Source: GCA-003244245 sp036279835 (GTDB lineage Bacteria; Actinomycetota; Actinomycetes; Mycobacteriales; Pseudonocardiaceae). Taken from it: a stretch of 19,527 bases of DNA. Made by a program: the position numbers and the translations under genes. The notes beneath the pieces were generated by a model. It did no database searches, was not told the origin of the DNA, and was given only the letters and a program-made list of their open reading frames with translations. The DNA lies in NCBI GenBank assembly GCA_036279835.1, contig DASUII010000272.1, positions 1 to 19,527 of the forward strand, in the 5' to 3' direction. Positions 1 to 8,156 of the stretch are shown here, one piece after another; within the stretch, counting starts at the first letter, position 1, and each line of letters opens with the position of its first letter.

Positions 1-85
1 CTCCACCGCGGCTTCGATGCAGCAAGATCAGCAGGATCAGCGCGATTCTGGTGACCAGGAGCAGGATCTGCAGGAAGAGCTTCAT
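1..85 (-). CDS. secG: SecG preprotein translocase subunit, N-terminal part (cut by window edge)
   Basis: Only the first 28 codons lie in the window; the 3' end is beyond base 1. The translation begins MKLFLQILLLVTRIALILLI and continues LLHRSRGG. This is one hydrophobic helix followed by a short basic, glycine-rich turn, as in the first half of SecG, the small two-helix inner-membrane subunit of the SecYEG channel. The ATG at 85-83 is preceded by a GAGGG ribosome site a few bases upstream. It lies 87 nt after the tpiA stop on the same strand, and tpiA-secG is a common actinobacterial order, which supports the call. A short palindrome (TCGTCG-TC-CGACGA on the minus strand) sits just before the ribosome site. 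The second helix is unseen, so identity rests on the N-terminus and context. Confidence 0.8.
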   Translation of the reverse strand, partial: MKLFLQILLLVTRIALILLILLHRSRGG

Positions 86-172
86 CACACCCTCGTCGGA
101 CGACGACTGATTTGCAAGGCTACCCCGTCGCGCCGCCGAACGCGGCCCGGCCTCGGGATCACGGAGTCCCCC

Positions 173-958
173 TCACGGTAATGGTCCGCCGGCGGCCAGG
201 GCGCAGAGCTTCGCGAAGTCGTCCGCGTCCAGGCTCGCACCACCGACCAGTGCGCCGTCGATATCCGGCTCGGCGACCAGCTCGGCGACATTGCTCGATG
301 TGACCGATCCGCCGTAGAGCACCCGGACCTCGTCGGCGACCGCCGCGCCGTATTTGTCGGCCAGCGCTCCCCGCAGCGCGCCGCAGACCTCCTGCGCGTC
401 GGCCGGGGTAGCGACCCGGCCGGTACCGATCGCCCAGATCGGCTCGTAGGCCACCACGATGGTGTGGGCCTGCTCGGCGGACAGGCCCTTGAGCGCGGCA
501 CGCAGCTGTGCAGTGCTGTGCGCCAAGTGGTCGCCAGCCTCACGAACCTCCAGACCTTCCCCCACGCACAGGATCGGCACCAGCCCGTTGCGCAGTGCGG
601 CGCGGACCTTCGCCCCTACGGTGGCGTCGTCCTCGCCGTGGTGTTCGCGGCGCTCGGAGTGCCCGACAATGACGTAGCTGCAATCCAGCTTGGCCAGCAT
701 CGGCCCGGACACATCGCCGGTATAAGGCCCGGAGTCCTTCGGCGAGAGATCCTGCGCACCGTAACGGATCAGCAGCTTGTCACCCTCGATGAGGGCCTGC
801 ACGCTGCGCAACGCAGTGAACGGCACCAGCACTGCCACCTCGACCTTGGCGAAGTACTTCTCCGGCAGCGCGAAGGCAAGCTTCTGTACCAGAGCGATGG
901 CCTCCAGGTGATGGAGGTTCATCTTCCAGTTGCCGGCAATCAACGGTTGGCGGGCCAC
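173..958 (-). CDS. tpiA: Triosephosphate isomerase
   Basis: A 261-residue cytoplasmic TIM-barrel enzyme that interconverts dihydroxyacetone phosphate and glyceraldehyde 3-phosphate in glycolysis and gluconeogenesis. The N-terminal GNWKMN supplies the substrate-binding Asn10 and Lys12. The catalytic His100 is in VGHSERRE, and the catalytic Glu172 is in AYEPIWAIGTG. The C-terminal phosphate-binding segments (LYGGSV, DGALVGGASL) are present, and the length is normal. The start is GTG at 958-956, only 3 nt after the pgk stop codon, so the gene is almost certainly co-transcribed and translationally linked with pgk. It is third in the gap-pgk-tpiA order. Nothing is unusual in the sequence. Confidence 0.98.
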   Translation of the reverse strand: MARQPLIAGNWKMNLHHLEAIALVQKLAFALPEKYFAKVEVAVLVPFTALRSVQALIEGDKLLIRYGAQDLSPKDSGPYTGDVSGPMLAKLDCSYVIVGHSERREHHGEDDATVGAKVRAALRNGLVPILCVGEGLEVREAGDHLAHSTAQLRAALKGLSAEQAHTIVVAYEPIWAIGTGRVATPADAQEVCGALRGALADKYGAAVADEVRVLYGGSVTSSNVAELVAEPDIDGALVGGASLDADDFAKLCALAAGGPLP

Positions 959-961
959 GCC

Positions 962-2173
962 CTAAGTCTCCAGCACTGCGATGCCGGGCAACGACTTGCC
1001 CTCCAGAAACTCCGGGGATGCGCCGCCACCGGTGGAGATGTGCGAGAACCCGTCCTCGGGCAGACCCAGCAACCGCACCGCGGCCGCCGAGTCACCGCCG
1101 CCGACCACGCTGAACGCGTCCGACCCGGCGATGGTCTCCGCGACGCCGCGAGTTCCCGCCGCGAACGGCGCCAGTTCGAACACGCCCATCGGACCGTTCC
1201 AGAACACGGTGGCGGCACCGGCCAACGCCGCGGCGAAGTCACGCACCGTCTGCGGCCCGATGTCCAGGCCCATCCACCCATCCGGGATGTCTTCGGCGGC
1301 AACCGTGCGGGTGTTCGCGTCCGCCGCGAACTTATCGGCGATGACCACGTCGCGCGGCAGCCCGATGGTGTCGCCGGCGGCTTTGAGCAGCCGGGCGCAC
1401 ACGTCGACCATGTCGGGCTCCAACAGCGAGGAACCGACCGGGTGACCGAGGGCTGCCAGGAACGTGAAGCACATGCCGCCGCCAACGAGCAGGGTGTCCA
1501 CCTTCGGCAGCAGCGCCTCGATCACGGCGAGCTTGTCGGACACTTTCGACCCGCCCAGCACCACGGCGTAGGGACGGTCCGGCGTCTCGGACAGACGGCG
1601 CAGGGTGCTCACCTCGGTGAGCACCAGGGTGCCGGCATAGCCGGGCAGCCGCTCGGCGATGTCGACGACCGAAGCCTGCACCCGATGCACGACGCCGAAG
1701 CCGTCGGAGACGAACGCGCCGCCCGCTCCCACCAGGGCGGCGAGCTGGTCGGCCAGCGCGCCGCGCTCGGTGGCGTCCTTGGATGTCTCCCGCGGGTCGA
1801 AGCGGACGTTCTCCAGCAACGCGACCGCTCCGTCGGACAGACCTGCCACTGCGGCGCGGGCCGAGTCACCGACGATGTCGGTCGCCGCCGCCACCGGGGT
1901 ACCCAGCAGCTCACCGAGCCGGGCCGCGACCGGCGCCAGCGAGTACTCCGGATCTGGAGCTCCTTTGGGACGCCCCAGGTGGGCGGTCACCACTACCCGC
2001 GCACCGGCCCCGGTCAGCGCCCGCAGAGTGGGCAGGGAGGCGCGGATCCGCCCGTCGTCAGTGATCCGACTGTCACTCGAGGATTTGGCGTCCAGCGGCA
2101 CGTTGAGGTCGGTTCGAACCAGCACGGTCCGGCCCGCTACGCCACTGGCGAGCAGGTCGTCCAGTGTTCTCAC
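962..2173 (-). CDS. pgk: Phosphoglycerate kinase
   Basis: A 403-residue two-domain kinase that transfers phosphate between 1,3-bisphosphoglycerate and ADP, giving 3-phosphoglycerate and ATP. The N-domain carries RTDLNVP (residues 20-26) for substrate binding, then HLGRPKG and the ENVRFDPRE segment. The central region has LGGSKVSDK, and the C-domain has FWNGPMGVFE and a glycine-rich VGGGDSAAA loop. The family length is kept. The start is GTG at 2173-2171, preceded by GAGGAC at a suitable distance. That ribosome site is inside a 14-bp triple repeat that fills the short space after the gap stop. It lies downstream of gap and upstream of tpiA, in one transcription unit. Confidence 0.98.
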   Translation of the reverse strand: MRTLDDLLASGVAGRTVLVRTDLNVPLDAKSSSDSRITDDGRIRASLPTLRALTGAGARVVVTAHLGRPKGAPDPEYSLAPVAARLGELLGTPVAAATDIVGDSARAAVAGLSDGAVALLENVRFDPRETSKDATERGALADQLAALVGAGGAFVSDGFGVVHRVQASVVDIAERLPGYAGTLVLTEVSTLRRLSETPDRPYAVVLGGSKVSDKLAVIEALLPKVDTLLVGGGMCFTFLAALGHPVGSSLLEPDMVDVCARLLKAAGDTIGLPRDVVIADKFAADANTRTVAAEDIPDGWMGLDIGPQTVRDFAAALAGAATVFWNGPMGVFELAPFAAGTRGVAETIAGSDAFSVVGGGDSAAAVRLLGLPEDGFSHISTGGGASPEFLEGKSLPGIAVLET

Positions 2174-2210
2174 AGTCGGGTCCTCACAGCTGCGTCCTCA
2201 CAGTCGGGAG
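2169..2210. repeat. Three tandem 14-bp units at the gap-pgk junction
   Basis: Three units, 2169-2182, 2183-2196 and 2197-2210, each begin CTCACAG on the plus strand; the outer two share CTCACAGTCGGG. On the coding (minus) strand each gives CTGTGAG. One copy contains the TGA of gap, another supplies the GAGGAC ribosome site of pgk, and the last contains the GTG start of pgk. Because the period is 14 nt, the GTG triplets are in different frames. Confidence 0.75.
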
Positions 2211-3202
2211 CCCACCAGGACAGTCAGGTCAGCCAGCCGGTTGGAATAGCCCCATTCGTTGTCGTACCAACCGACGATCTTGACCTGGCTGCCGATCACC
2301 TTGGTCAGCGGCGAGTCGAAGACGCACGAGGCGGGGTCGGTGATGATGTCCGAGGACACGATTGGGGCGTCGCTGTAGCGCAGGATGCCCTTGAGCGGGC
2401 CGTCGGCGGCGGCTCGGAAAGCCTCGTTGACCTCCTCGACGCTGGTGTCCCGGGAGACCGACGCGGTCAGGTCGGTGATCGATCCAGTGGGGATCGGCAC
2501 CCGCAGCGCGTAGCCGTCGAGCTTTCCGTTGAGCGCCGGCAGCACCAGCCCGATGGCTATGGCGGCCCCGGTGGAGGTCGGTACGACGTTGATCGCGGCT
2601 GCCCGGGCCCGGCGCAGGTCCTTGTGCGGGGCGTCCTGCAGGTTCTGGTCCTGGGTGTAGGCGTGGATGGTGGTCATCAATCCCTGCTCGATGCCCAGCG
2701 CATCGTTGAGCACCTTGGCCATCGGGCCCAGGCAGTTGGTGGTGCACGAGGCGCAGGAGATCACCGTCTGAGAGCCGTCCAGCCTGGAGTCATTGACCCC
2801 GAGCACCACGGTGAGGTCCTCGCCCTTGGCCGGAGCGGAGATGATCACCTTTTTCGCGCCGCCCTCGTCGACATGCTTGCGGGCGTCGGCTGCCTTGGTG
2901 AAAAAGCCGGTCGACTCGAGCACCACATCGACGCCCAGCGCTCCCCAGGGAAGCGCGCCCGGGTCGCGCTCGGCGAGCGCCTTGATGGTCTTGCCGCCCA
3001 CCGCGATGCCGTCGTCGGTGACGTGCACGTCCTCTTTCAGCCGGCCAAGCACACTGTCGTACTTCAAAAGGTGCGCCATCGTCGCGACATCGCCGAGGTC
3101 GTTGAACGCCACTACCTCGATGTCGTGGCCACCCGACTGCACCGCGCGCCAGAAGTTCCGCCCGATGCGGCCGAATCCGTTGATCCCTACCCGAACCGTC
3201 AC
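2198..3202 (-). CDS. gap: Glyceraldehyde-3-phosphate dehydrogenase (NAD type)
   Basis: A 334-residue enzyme that oxidises and phosphorylates glyceraldehyde 3-phosphate to 1,3-bisphosphoglycerate with NAD+. The Rossmann fold begins at once (VRVGINGFGRIGRN, residues 3-16). FNDLGD around residue 33 is the NAD-type adenosine-binding turn. The catalytic Cys153 is in SCASCTTNC, and the C-terminus has the usual WYDNEWGYSNR. I chose the GTG at 3202-3200. It has an AGAGGAAGG ribosome site about 8 nt upstream, and the protein then starts in register with the family. The frame stays open upstream to 3247, but the extra 15 residues are not family-like. It is first in the gap-pgk-tpiA unit, with 121 nt of upstream space for a promoter. 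Confidence 0.98.
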   Translation of the reverse strand: MTVRVGINGFGRIGRNFWRAVQSGGHDIEVVAFNDLGDVATMAHLLKYDSVLGRLKEDVHVTDDGIAVGGKTIKALAERDPGALPWGALGVDVVLESTGFFTKAADARKHVDEGGAKKVIISAPAKGEDLTVVLGVNDSRLDGSQTVISCASCTTNCLGPMAKVLNDALGIEQGLMTTIHAYTQDQNLQDAPHKDLRRARAAAINVVPTSTGAAIAIGLVLPALNGKLDGYALRVPIPTGSITDLTASVSRDTSVEEVNEAFRAAADGPLKGILRYSDAPIVSSDIITDPASCVFDSPLTKVIGSQVKIVGWYDNEWGYSNRLADLTVLVGSRL

Positions 3203-3258
3203 GTCAATTGCCTTCCTCTTGCACACAGACCAGCGCCACGCCGGCACGACTCGATGCC

Positions 3259-3264
3259 ACCCTA
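3259..3264 (-). promoter_or_regulatory. Candidate -10 box for gap
   Basis: On the minus strand this reads TAGGGT, a good match to the actinobacterial vegetative -10 pattern TAGRRT. It lies 56 nt before the gap start, inside the 121-nt whiA-gap space. I see no convincing TTGAC-like -35 at 16-18 nt, so it is only a candidate. Confidence 0.3.
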
Positions 3265-3286
3265 TCGGCCGACGCGCCGCCCGCAG

Positions 3287-3303
3287 TCCCCCCGGTAGGG
3301 GGA
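3287..3303 (-). terminator. Short hairpin downstream of whiA
   Basis: TCCCCC and GGGGGA form a 6-bp GC stem with a 5-nt loop, about 20 nt after the whiA stop codon and before gap. There is no U-tract, so a role as terminator or pause site between whiA and gap is inferred from position only. Confidence 0.3.
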
Positions 3304-3323
3304 GCCGCGGGGTGTTTGCGCGG

Positions 3324-4304
3324 TCAGGCGTCCAGCATGTCCGGTGTTACCGCGGATTCGGTGTCCGGCACCCCGAGCTCCTCAGCCCTGCGGTCCGCCA
3401 TAGCGAGCAGCCGGCGGATCCGGCCCGCCACCGCGTCCTTGGTCAGCGGCGGGTCGGCGAGCTGCCCCAGCTCCTCCAGCGAGGCCTGCCGGTGTTCCAG
3501 CCGCAGCCGGCCCGCCGTGGTCAGATGCCCCGGGATGTCCCCGCCGAGCAACTCCAGGGCCCGAGCGACCCGCGCCGCCGAGGCCACCGCCGCGCGCGCG
3601 GATCGGCGCAGGTTGGCGTCGTCGAAGTTGGCCAGCCGATTGGCGGTGGCGCGGACCTCACGACGCACCCGGCGTTCTTCCCAGGCCAGCACCGAGTCAT
3701 GCGCGCCCAGCCGGGTGAGCAGCGCCCCGATGGCGTCGCCGTCGCGGATCACCACCCGGTCAGCACCCCGGACCTCGCGTGCCTTGGCCGCGATGCCGAG
3801 CCGGCGAGCCGCGCCGACTAGGGCCAGCGCCGCCTCCGGCCCGGGACAGGTCACCTCCAGCGCGGCCGAACGGCCGGGCTCGGTGAGCGACCCGTGCGCG
3901 AGAAACGCGCCGCGCCAGGACGCCTCGGCATCGCACAGACCGCCGGAGACCACCTGCGGGGGCAACCCACGCACTGGGCGGCCGCGGACGTCCAGCAACC
4001 CGGTCTGCCGAGCCAACCCTTCCCCGTCGCGGACCACCCGCACCACGTAACAGGTTCCTTTACGCAGGCCACCAGCCGTGATCAGGTGCACATCGGAGTT
4101 GTGCCCGTACAGCTCGTGCACTTCCCGGCGTAGCCGGCGGGCGGCCGAGCCGGTGTCCAGCTCGGCCTCCACCACCACGCGGCCGGCGATGATGTGCAAC
4201 CCCCCAGCGAAGCGCAGCAACGAGGAAACCTCGGCTCGCCGGCAGCACGTCTTGGTTACCCGCAGCCGGCTCAGCTCATCCTTGACGGCGGAGGTCATGG
4301 CCAC
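3324..4304 (-). CDS. whiA: WhiA, DNA-binding developmental/cell-division regulator
   Basis: A 326-residue protein with a LAGLIDADG-like N-terminal domain (LRFAGGLHII, then VVVEAELDTGSAARRLRREV) and a C-terminal helix-turn-helix domain (LEELGQLADPPLTKDAVAGRIRRLL). In Streptomyces WhiA acts with WhiB to control sporulation septation genes; in other Gram-positives it affects division. It is conserved beyond sporulating species. Two starts are possible. GTG at 4304 gives MAMTSAVKDEL and has an AGGAGG site 7 nt upstream. ATG at 4298 overlaps the yvcK stop as ATGA. I prefer GTG because of the spacing and because the MAMT start resembles Streptomyces WhiA as I recall it. It overlaps yvcK by 10 nt, so it is in the same operon. 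Confidence 0.96.
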   Translation of the reverse strand: MAMTSAVKDELSRLRVTKTCCRRAEVSSLLRFAGGLHIIAGRVVVEAELDTGSAARRLRREVHELYGHNSDVHLITAGGLRKGTCYVVRVVRDGEGLARQTGLLDVRGRPVRGLPPQVVSGGLCDAEASWRGAFLAHGSLTEPGRSAALEVTCPGPEAALALVGAARRLGIAAKAREVRGADRVVIRDGDAIGALLTRLGAHDSVLAWEERRVRREVRATANRLANFDDANLRRSARAAVASAARVARALELLGGDIPGHLTTAGRLRLEHRQASLEELGQLADPPLTKDAVAGRIRRLLAMADRRAEELGVPDTESAVTPDMLDA

Positions 4305-5278
4305 TGGCGCTCCTCCTCCCCTTGCACGTCTACCAGTATCCGGCGCAGCGCTGCGGCCAGCGCTACCGGATCGTGGCGATCGGTGAATCCGTCGTCGGCG
4401 ACCCGGTCAAGGTACGCGTGCCCACCGAGCGCGGCTGCGCACCGGTGCAACCGAGCGGGCGCCGCGACAGTGTCGACATCGGCGAGCACCGCGTGCACGG
4501 TGAATCCGGGGGGCGCGTGGTCGCACAAGACAGTCAAGTACTGCTCCGGGGAAAATCCTGCGGTTTCCCCCGGTTGCGGGACGAGGTTGAGGATCAGCAC
4601 CCGGCACGCCTGCGTGCTCACCAGCGCGCTGGCCAAGCCGGGAACGAGCAGATGCGGTAGCACGCTGGTGAACCATGAACCGGGCCCGAGAACCACGAGA
4701 TCAGCCGCACCGACCGCGCGGACCGCCTCAGCGCAGGCCTGCGGCCGCTCGGGCCGAAGCCGCACCCGGTGCACCCGACCCGGCGTAGTGGCTACCGCTA
4801 CCTGGCCCCGGATCCGGCTGAGCCGGTCTGGGTGATCAGCATCACCGTCGAGACCAGCCACATCGGCCTCGATGTCGAGCGGTTCGACAGTCATCGGAAG
4901 TACCCGGCCGGTCACTCGGAGCAGCGCACACACCTCGTCCAACATCGCCACCGGATCGCCGAGCACCTCCAGCAGCCCGGCCATCACCAGGTTACCCACG
5001 GCGTGTCCGGCCAACGCGCCGGTGCCGCCGAAGCGATGCTGGAACACTTCTCGCCAGCGGCCGGCCGCACCGTCGTCGGCCGCGAGCGCGGCCAGCGCCA
5101 TTCGCAGATCGCCGGGTGCCAGCATCCCCAGCTCCCGGCGCAGCCGCCCGGATGAGCCGCCGTCATCGGCCACCGTCACCACCGCGGTGACGTCCTCGGT
5201 GATGGCTCGCAACGCCAGCAGCGTGGCGTACAGGCCGTGGCCGCCGCCCAGCGCGACGGCCTTGACCGAGCGGGTCAC
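4295..5278 (-). CDS. yvcK: YvcK/CofD-like UDP-sugar-binding regulatory protein
   Basis: A 327-residue Rossmann-like protein of the CofD/YvcK superfamily. The N-terminus has ALGGGHGLY (GGGHG from residue 11) and TVADDGGSSGRLRRE. LVVLGPGSWFTSVLPHLLVPG in the middle is the classic nucleotide-sugar binding block. YvcK in Bacillus, and its mycobacterial relative CuvA, bind UDP-GlcNAc and are needed for normal cell-wall growth on gluconeogenic carbon sources. The true F420-synthesis CofD is less likely, because the gene lies between rapZ and whiA, the standard YvcK setting. The GTG start overlaps the rapZ stop by 4 nt (GTGA), and the 3' end overlaps the whiA start, so translation is probably coupled along the row. 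Confidence 0.94.
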   Translation of the reverse strand: MTRSVKAVALGGGHGLYATLLALRAITEDVTAVVTVADDGGSSGRLRRELGMLAPGDLRMALAALAADDGAAGRWREVFQHRFGGTGALAGHAVGNLVMAGLLEVLGDPVAMLDEVCALLRVTGRVLPMTVEPLDIEADVAGLDGDADHPDRLSRIRGQVAVATTPGRVHRVRLRPERPQACAEAVRAVGAADLVVLGPGSWFTSVLPHLLVPGLASALVSTQACRVLILNLVPQPGETAGFSPEQYLTVLCDHAPPGFTVHAVLADVDTVAAPARLHRCAAALGGHAYLDRVADDGFTDRHDPVALAAALRRILVDVQGEEERQWP

Positions 5279-6180
5279 TCGCGTCCCACGTCTCGGTGCA
5301 CGACCTTGACAGTGATCTTGTCGATTCCGCTGTTGCGGTCCATTCGGCTGGCCAACGCCTCGGAGACGACCACACTGCGGTGTTTACCACCGGTGCACCC
5401 CACCGCGAGAGTGAGGTACCGCTTGCCCTCCCGCCGGTAGCCACCACTGATCAGTCGCAGCAGTTCGAGGTAGCGGTCCAGGAATTCCTCGGCGCCTTCC
5501 TGGGACAGCACATAGTTGCGCACATCGGCGTCCAGACCGGTGAACTCGCGAAGTTCCGGTATCCAGAATGGGTTGGGCAGAAATCGCACGTCGATCACGA
5601 GGTCGGAGTCCATCGGCAGCCCGTATTTGTAGCCGAAGGACACCACAGTGATCCGGGTCCGGGTGCTGGATTCACCACCGAACGCGTGCTCGATCTTGGC
5701 CCGCAGCTGGTGTATGGACAGCCCGGTGGTGTCCAGGACGAGGTCAGCCTCGTCGCGCAGTGGGGCGAGCAATGCCCGCTCGGCGGCAATCCCGTCAGCC
5801 AGCCGGCCATCGCTCTGCAGCGGGTGGCTGCGCCGGACCTGCTCGAAGCGACGGATAAGCACCGCGTCGGTGGCTTCCAGGTAGAGCACTTTGGGCCGGT
5901 AACCGCGGGCGTCCAGATCCTTGATCACCGCGGCGAGATCGTCAGTGAATGCCCGACTGCGCACGTCCATCACCACTGCGACCCGGGTTATCGCGCCTTG
6001 CGATCGGGCGCCGAGCTCGACCATGGTGGCGATCAGTTCGGGCGGCAGGTTGTCGACGACGAACCAACCCAGGTCCTCCAGCACCTTCGCGGCCGTGCTG
6101 CGACCCGCGCCGGACAGGCCGGAGACGACGGCGACCTCGATACCACCCTGCGTTTCGCTACCGCGCTGGATCTCGGTCAC
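5275..6180 (-). CDS. rapZ: RapZ (YvcJ-like) nucleotide-binding adaptor protein
   Basis: A 301-residue P-loop protein. The Walker A loop is GLSGAGRST (residues 21-29), with Arg where many family members have Lys. It is followed by LGWFVVDNLPPEL and the VVMDVRSR segment. The C-terminal domain has the conserved VGCTGGKHRSVVVSE. In E. coli RapZ binds small RNAs that control glmS; the Bacillus relative hydrolyses ATP/GTP and affects competence. The role in actinobacteria is not settled, so the name denotes family only. The GTG start at 6180 overlaps the uvrC stop by 4 nt (GTGA), and its own stop overlaps yvcK by 4 nt, giving the usual uvrC-rapZ-yvcK-whiA chain. Confidence 0.95.
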   Translation of the reverse strand: MTEIQRGSETQGGIEVAVVSGLSGAGRSTAAKVLEDLGWFVVDNLPPELIATMVELGARSQGAITRVAVVMDVRSRAFTDDLAAVIKDLDARGYRPKVLYLEATDAVLIRRFEQVRRSHPLQSDGRLADGIAAERALLAPLRDEADLVLDTTGLSIHQLRAKIEHAFGGESSTRTRITVVSFGYKYGLPMDSDLVIDVRFLPNPFWIPELREFTGLDADVRNYVLSQEGAEEFLDRYLELLRLISGGYRREGKRYLTLAVGCTGGKHRSVVVSEALASRMDRNSGIDKITVKVVHRDVGRE

Positions 6181-8156
6181 CGCGCTACTCCATTGGTTGT
6201 TTCGGCGCCGACGGGCGGCTCCTCCGCGAGCGCCAGATCGTTCTCTGCGATGGCCAGGGCTGCGAGCACCGCCCGCGCAGTGCTCGGACCGATCCCGGGT
6301 ACCTCGGTGAGCTCGGACACGCTAGCCTGCCGGATACGGCGCACCGAGCCGAAGTGCTTGAGCAGCGCGGTGCGCCGAGTCTGCCCGAGCCCGGCCACAT
6401 CGTCCAACGCAGATGCCGTCATCCGCACTGAGCGCTTCTGCCGGTGGTATCTGATCGCGAACCGGTGCGCCTCGTCCCGCACTCGCTGCAGCAGGTAGAG
6501 ACCCTCGCTGGTGCGCGGCAGGATCACCGGGTCGGCCTCGCCGGGCAACCAGACCTCCTCCAGCCGCTTGGCCAGCCCGGCGATCGCGACATCGGTCACG
6601 CCGAGCTCGAACAGTGCCTGCGCCGCCGCGGCCACCTGCGCCGGGCCGCCGTCGACAACCAGCAGGTTCGGCGGGTAGGCGAACCTGCGGGGACGCCCGG
6701 TGCCGGGGTCCAGGCCAGGCTGCGCGTGGTCGTTGTCCCGCAGATAGCGGGCGAAGCGCCGGCGGACCACCTCGGCGATGCTCGCCACGTCATCAGAGTG
6801 CCCGTCACCGGCCGCGTCCCGGATCGCGAAACGCCGGTAGTCGGACTTGCGCGCCAGCCCGTCCTCGAAGACCACCAACGAAGCCACCACATCGTTGCCC
6901 TGCACGTGGCTGACGTCGATGCATTCGATGCGCAGCGGGGCGGTGTCCAGGCCGAGCTGCTCCTGGATCTCACGCAGTGCCGCGGCGCGGGCGGTTAGGT
7001 CACCGGCCCGGCGAAGCTTGTGCTGCGCGAAGGCCTCCGCGGCGTTGCGCGCCACGGTGTCGGCCAGCGAACGCTTGTCCCCCCGCTGCGGTACCCGCAG
7101 TGCCACCCGGGCGCCACGCAGCCCGGAAAGCCATTCGGTCAGGATGTCGGCGTCCTCGGGTAGTTCGGGCACCAGCACCTCACGCGGCACCGGCTGCATA
7201 GCGTCATCCGCAGCCTCGGCCAGCGCGGCCTGCTCCCCATAGAACTGGGTCAGGAACTGGCTGACCAGGTCGACCTGCTCGACCCGCTCGATCACCCAGC
7301 CCCGCTGGCCACGGACCCGTCCGCCCCGAACGTGGAACACCTGCACCGCAGCCTCGAGCTCATCACAGGCGAAGGCGATCACGTCCGCGTCGGTGCCGTC
7401 ACGGAGCACCACCGCCTGCTTCTCCATCGCCCGGCGCAACGCTCCCAGATGGTCGCGCAACCGAGCGGCGCGCTCGAACTCCAGCTCGGCGGCGGCCATC
7501 TCCATCTCCCGCTCCAACCGGCGGATCATCTTGTCGGTCCGGCCGGACAGGAAATCGCAGAAATCGTCGACGATGGCGCGATGTTGCTCGGCGGTGACAT
7601 TACCTACGCACGGCGCTGAGCATTTGTCGATATAGCCCAGCAAGCATGGTCGACCGATCTGACCGTGCCGCTTGAATACCCCCGCCGAGCACACTCGGGC
7701 CGGAAACACCCTGGTGAGCAGGTCGAGCGTCTCCCGGATCGCCCAGGCGTGCGCGTATGGCCCGAAGTACCGGACGCCGCGCTTTCGGGGGCCGCGGTAA
7801 ACCTGCAGGCGGGGATACTCCTCATTGAGCGTTACCGCCAGCACCGGATAGGACTTGTCGTCGCGATACCGGACGTTGAATCGGGGATCGAACTCCTTGA
7901 TCCAGTTATATTCCAGCTGCAGCGCCTCGACCTCGGTGCTGACCATCGTCCACTCCACCGACGCCGCCGTGGTGACCATCTGTCGGGTGCGTGGGTGCAG
8001 ACCGGACAGGTCGGCGAAGTAGGAGTTCAGCCGGCTGCGCAGGCTCTTCGCCTTGCCAACGTAGATCACCCGGCGGTGCTCGTCACGGAACCGGTACACC
8101 CCCGGCCCGTCGGGGATCGTCCCCGGCGCCGGACGATACCTGGCGGGATCAGCCAT
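6177..8156 (-). CDS. uvrC: Excinuclease ABC subunit C
   Basis: A 659-residue nuclease that makes both incisions around a DNA lesion held by UvrB. The GIY-YIG domain has GVY (residues 19-21) and IYVGKAKSLRSRL (YVG at 32-34) and makes the 3' cut. The UVR motif for UvrB contact is in MEMAAAELEFERAARLRDHL. The RNase-H-like domain (IECIDVSHVQGNDVVASLVV) makes the 5' cut. Two helix-hairpin-helix motifs close the protein (VAGLGQTRRTALLKHFGSV, VPGIGPSTARAVL). I chose ATG at 8156 with a GAGG site about 5 nt upstream. The frame stays open 15 codons further (MANSVITLFATHEAA), but those codons are palindrome sequence and are not family-like. It overlaps the upstream flavoenzyme gene by 8 nt. Confidence 0.97.
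   Translation of the reverse strand: MADPARYRPAPGTIPDGPGVYRFRDEHRRVIYVGKAKSLRSRLNSYFADLSGLHPRTRQMVTTAASVEWTMVSTEVEALQLEYNWIKEFDPRFNVRYRDDKSYPVLAVTLNEEYPRLQVYRGPRKRGVRYFGPYAHAWAIRETLDLLTRVFPARVCSAGVFKRHGQIGRPCLLGYIDKCSAPCVGNVTAEQHRAIVDDFCDFLSGRTDKMIRRLEREMEMAAAELEFERAARLRDHLGALRRAMEKQAVVLRDGTDADVIAFACDELEAAVQVFHVRGGRVRGQRGWVIERVEQVDLVSQFLTQFYGEQAALAEAADDAMQPVPREVLVPELPEDADILTEWLSGLRGARVALRVPQRGDKRSLADTVARNAAEAFAQHKLRRAGDLTARAAALREIQEQLGLDTAPLRIECIDVSHVQGNDVVASLVVFEDGLARKSDYRRFAIRDAAGDGHSDDVASIAEVVRRRFARYLRDNDHAQPGLDPGTGRPRRFAYPPNLLVVDGGPAQVAAAAQALFELGVTDVAIAGLAKRLEEVWLPGEADPVILPRTSEGLYLLQRVRDEAHRFAIRYHRQKRSVRMTASALDDVAGLGQTRRTALLKHFGSVRRIRQASVSELTEVPGIGPSTARAVLAALAIAENDLALAEEPPVGAETTNGVAR

Noticed and set aside
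464..3298. A 944-codon open frame on the plus strand.
   Set aside because: It lies opposite tpiA, pgk and gap, which are certain genes, and its translation resembles no protein. Long antisense frames are normal in high-GC DNA.
5296..6498. A 400-codon open frame on the plus strand.
   Set aside because: It is antisense to rapZ and the end of uvrC, has no ribosome site or domain, and is explained by GC-rich third positions.
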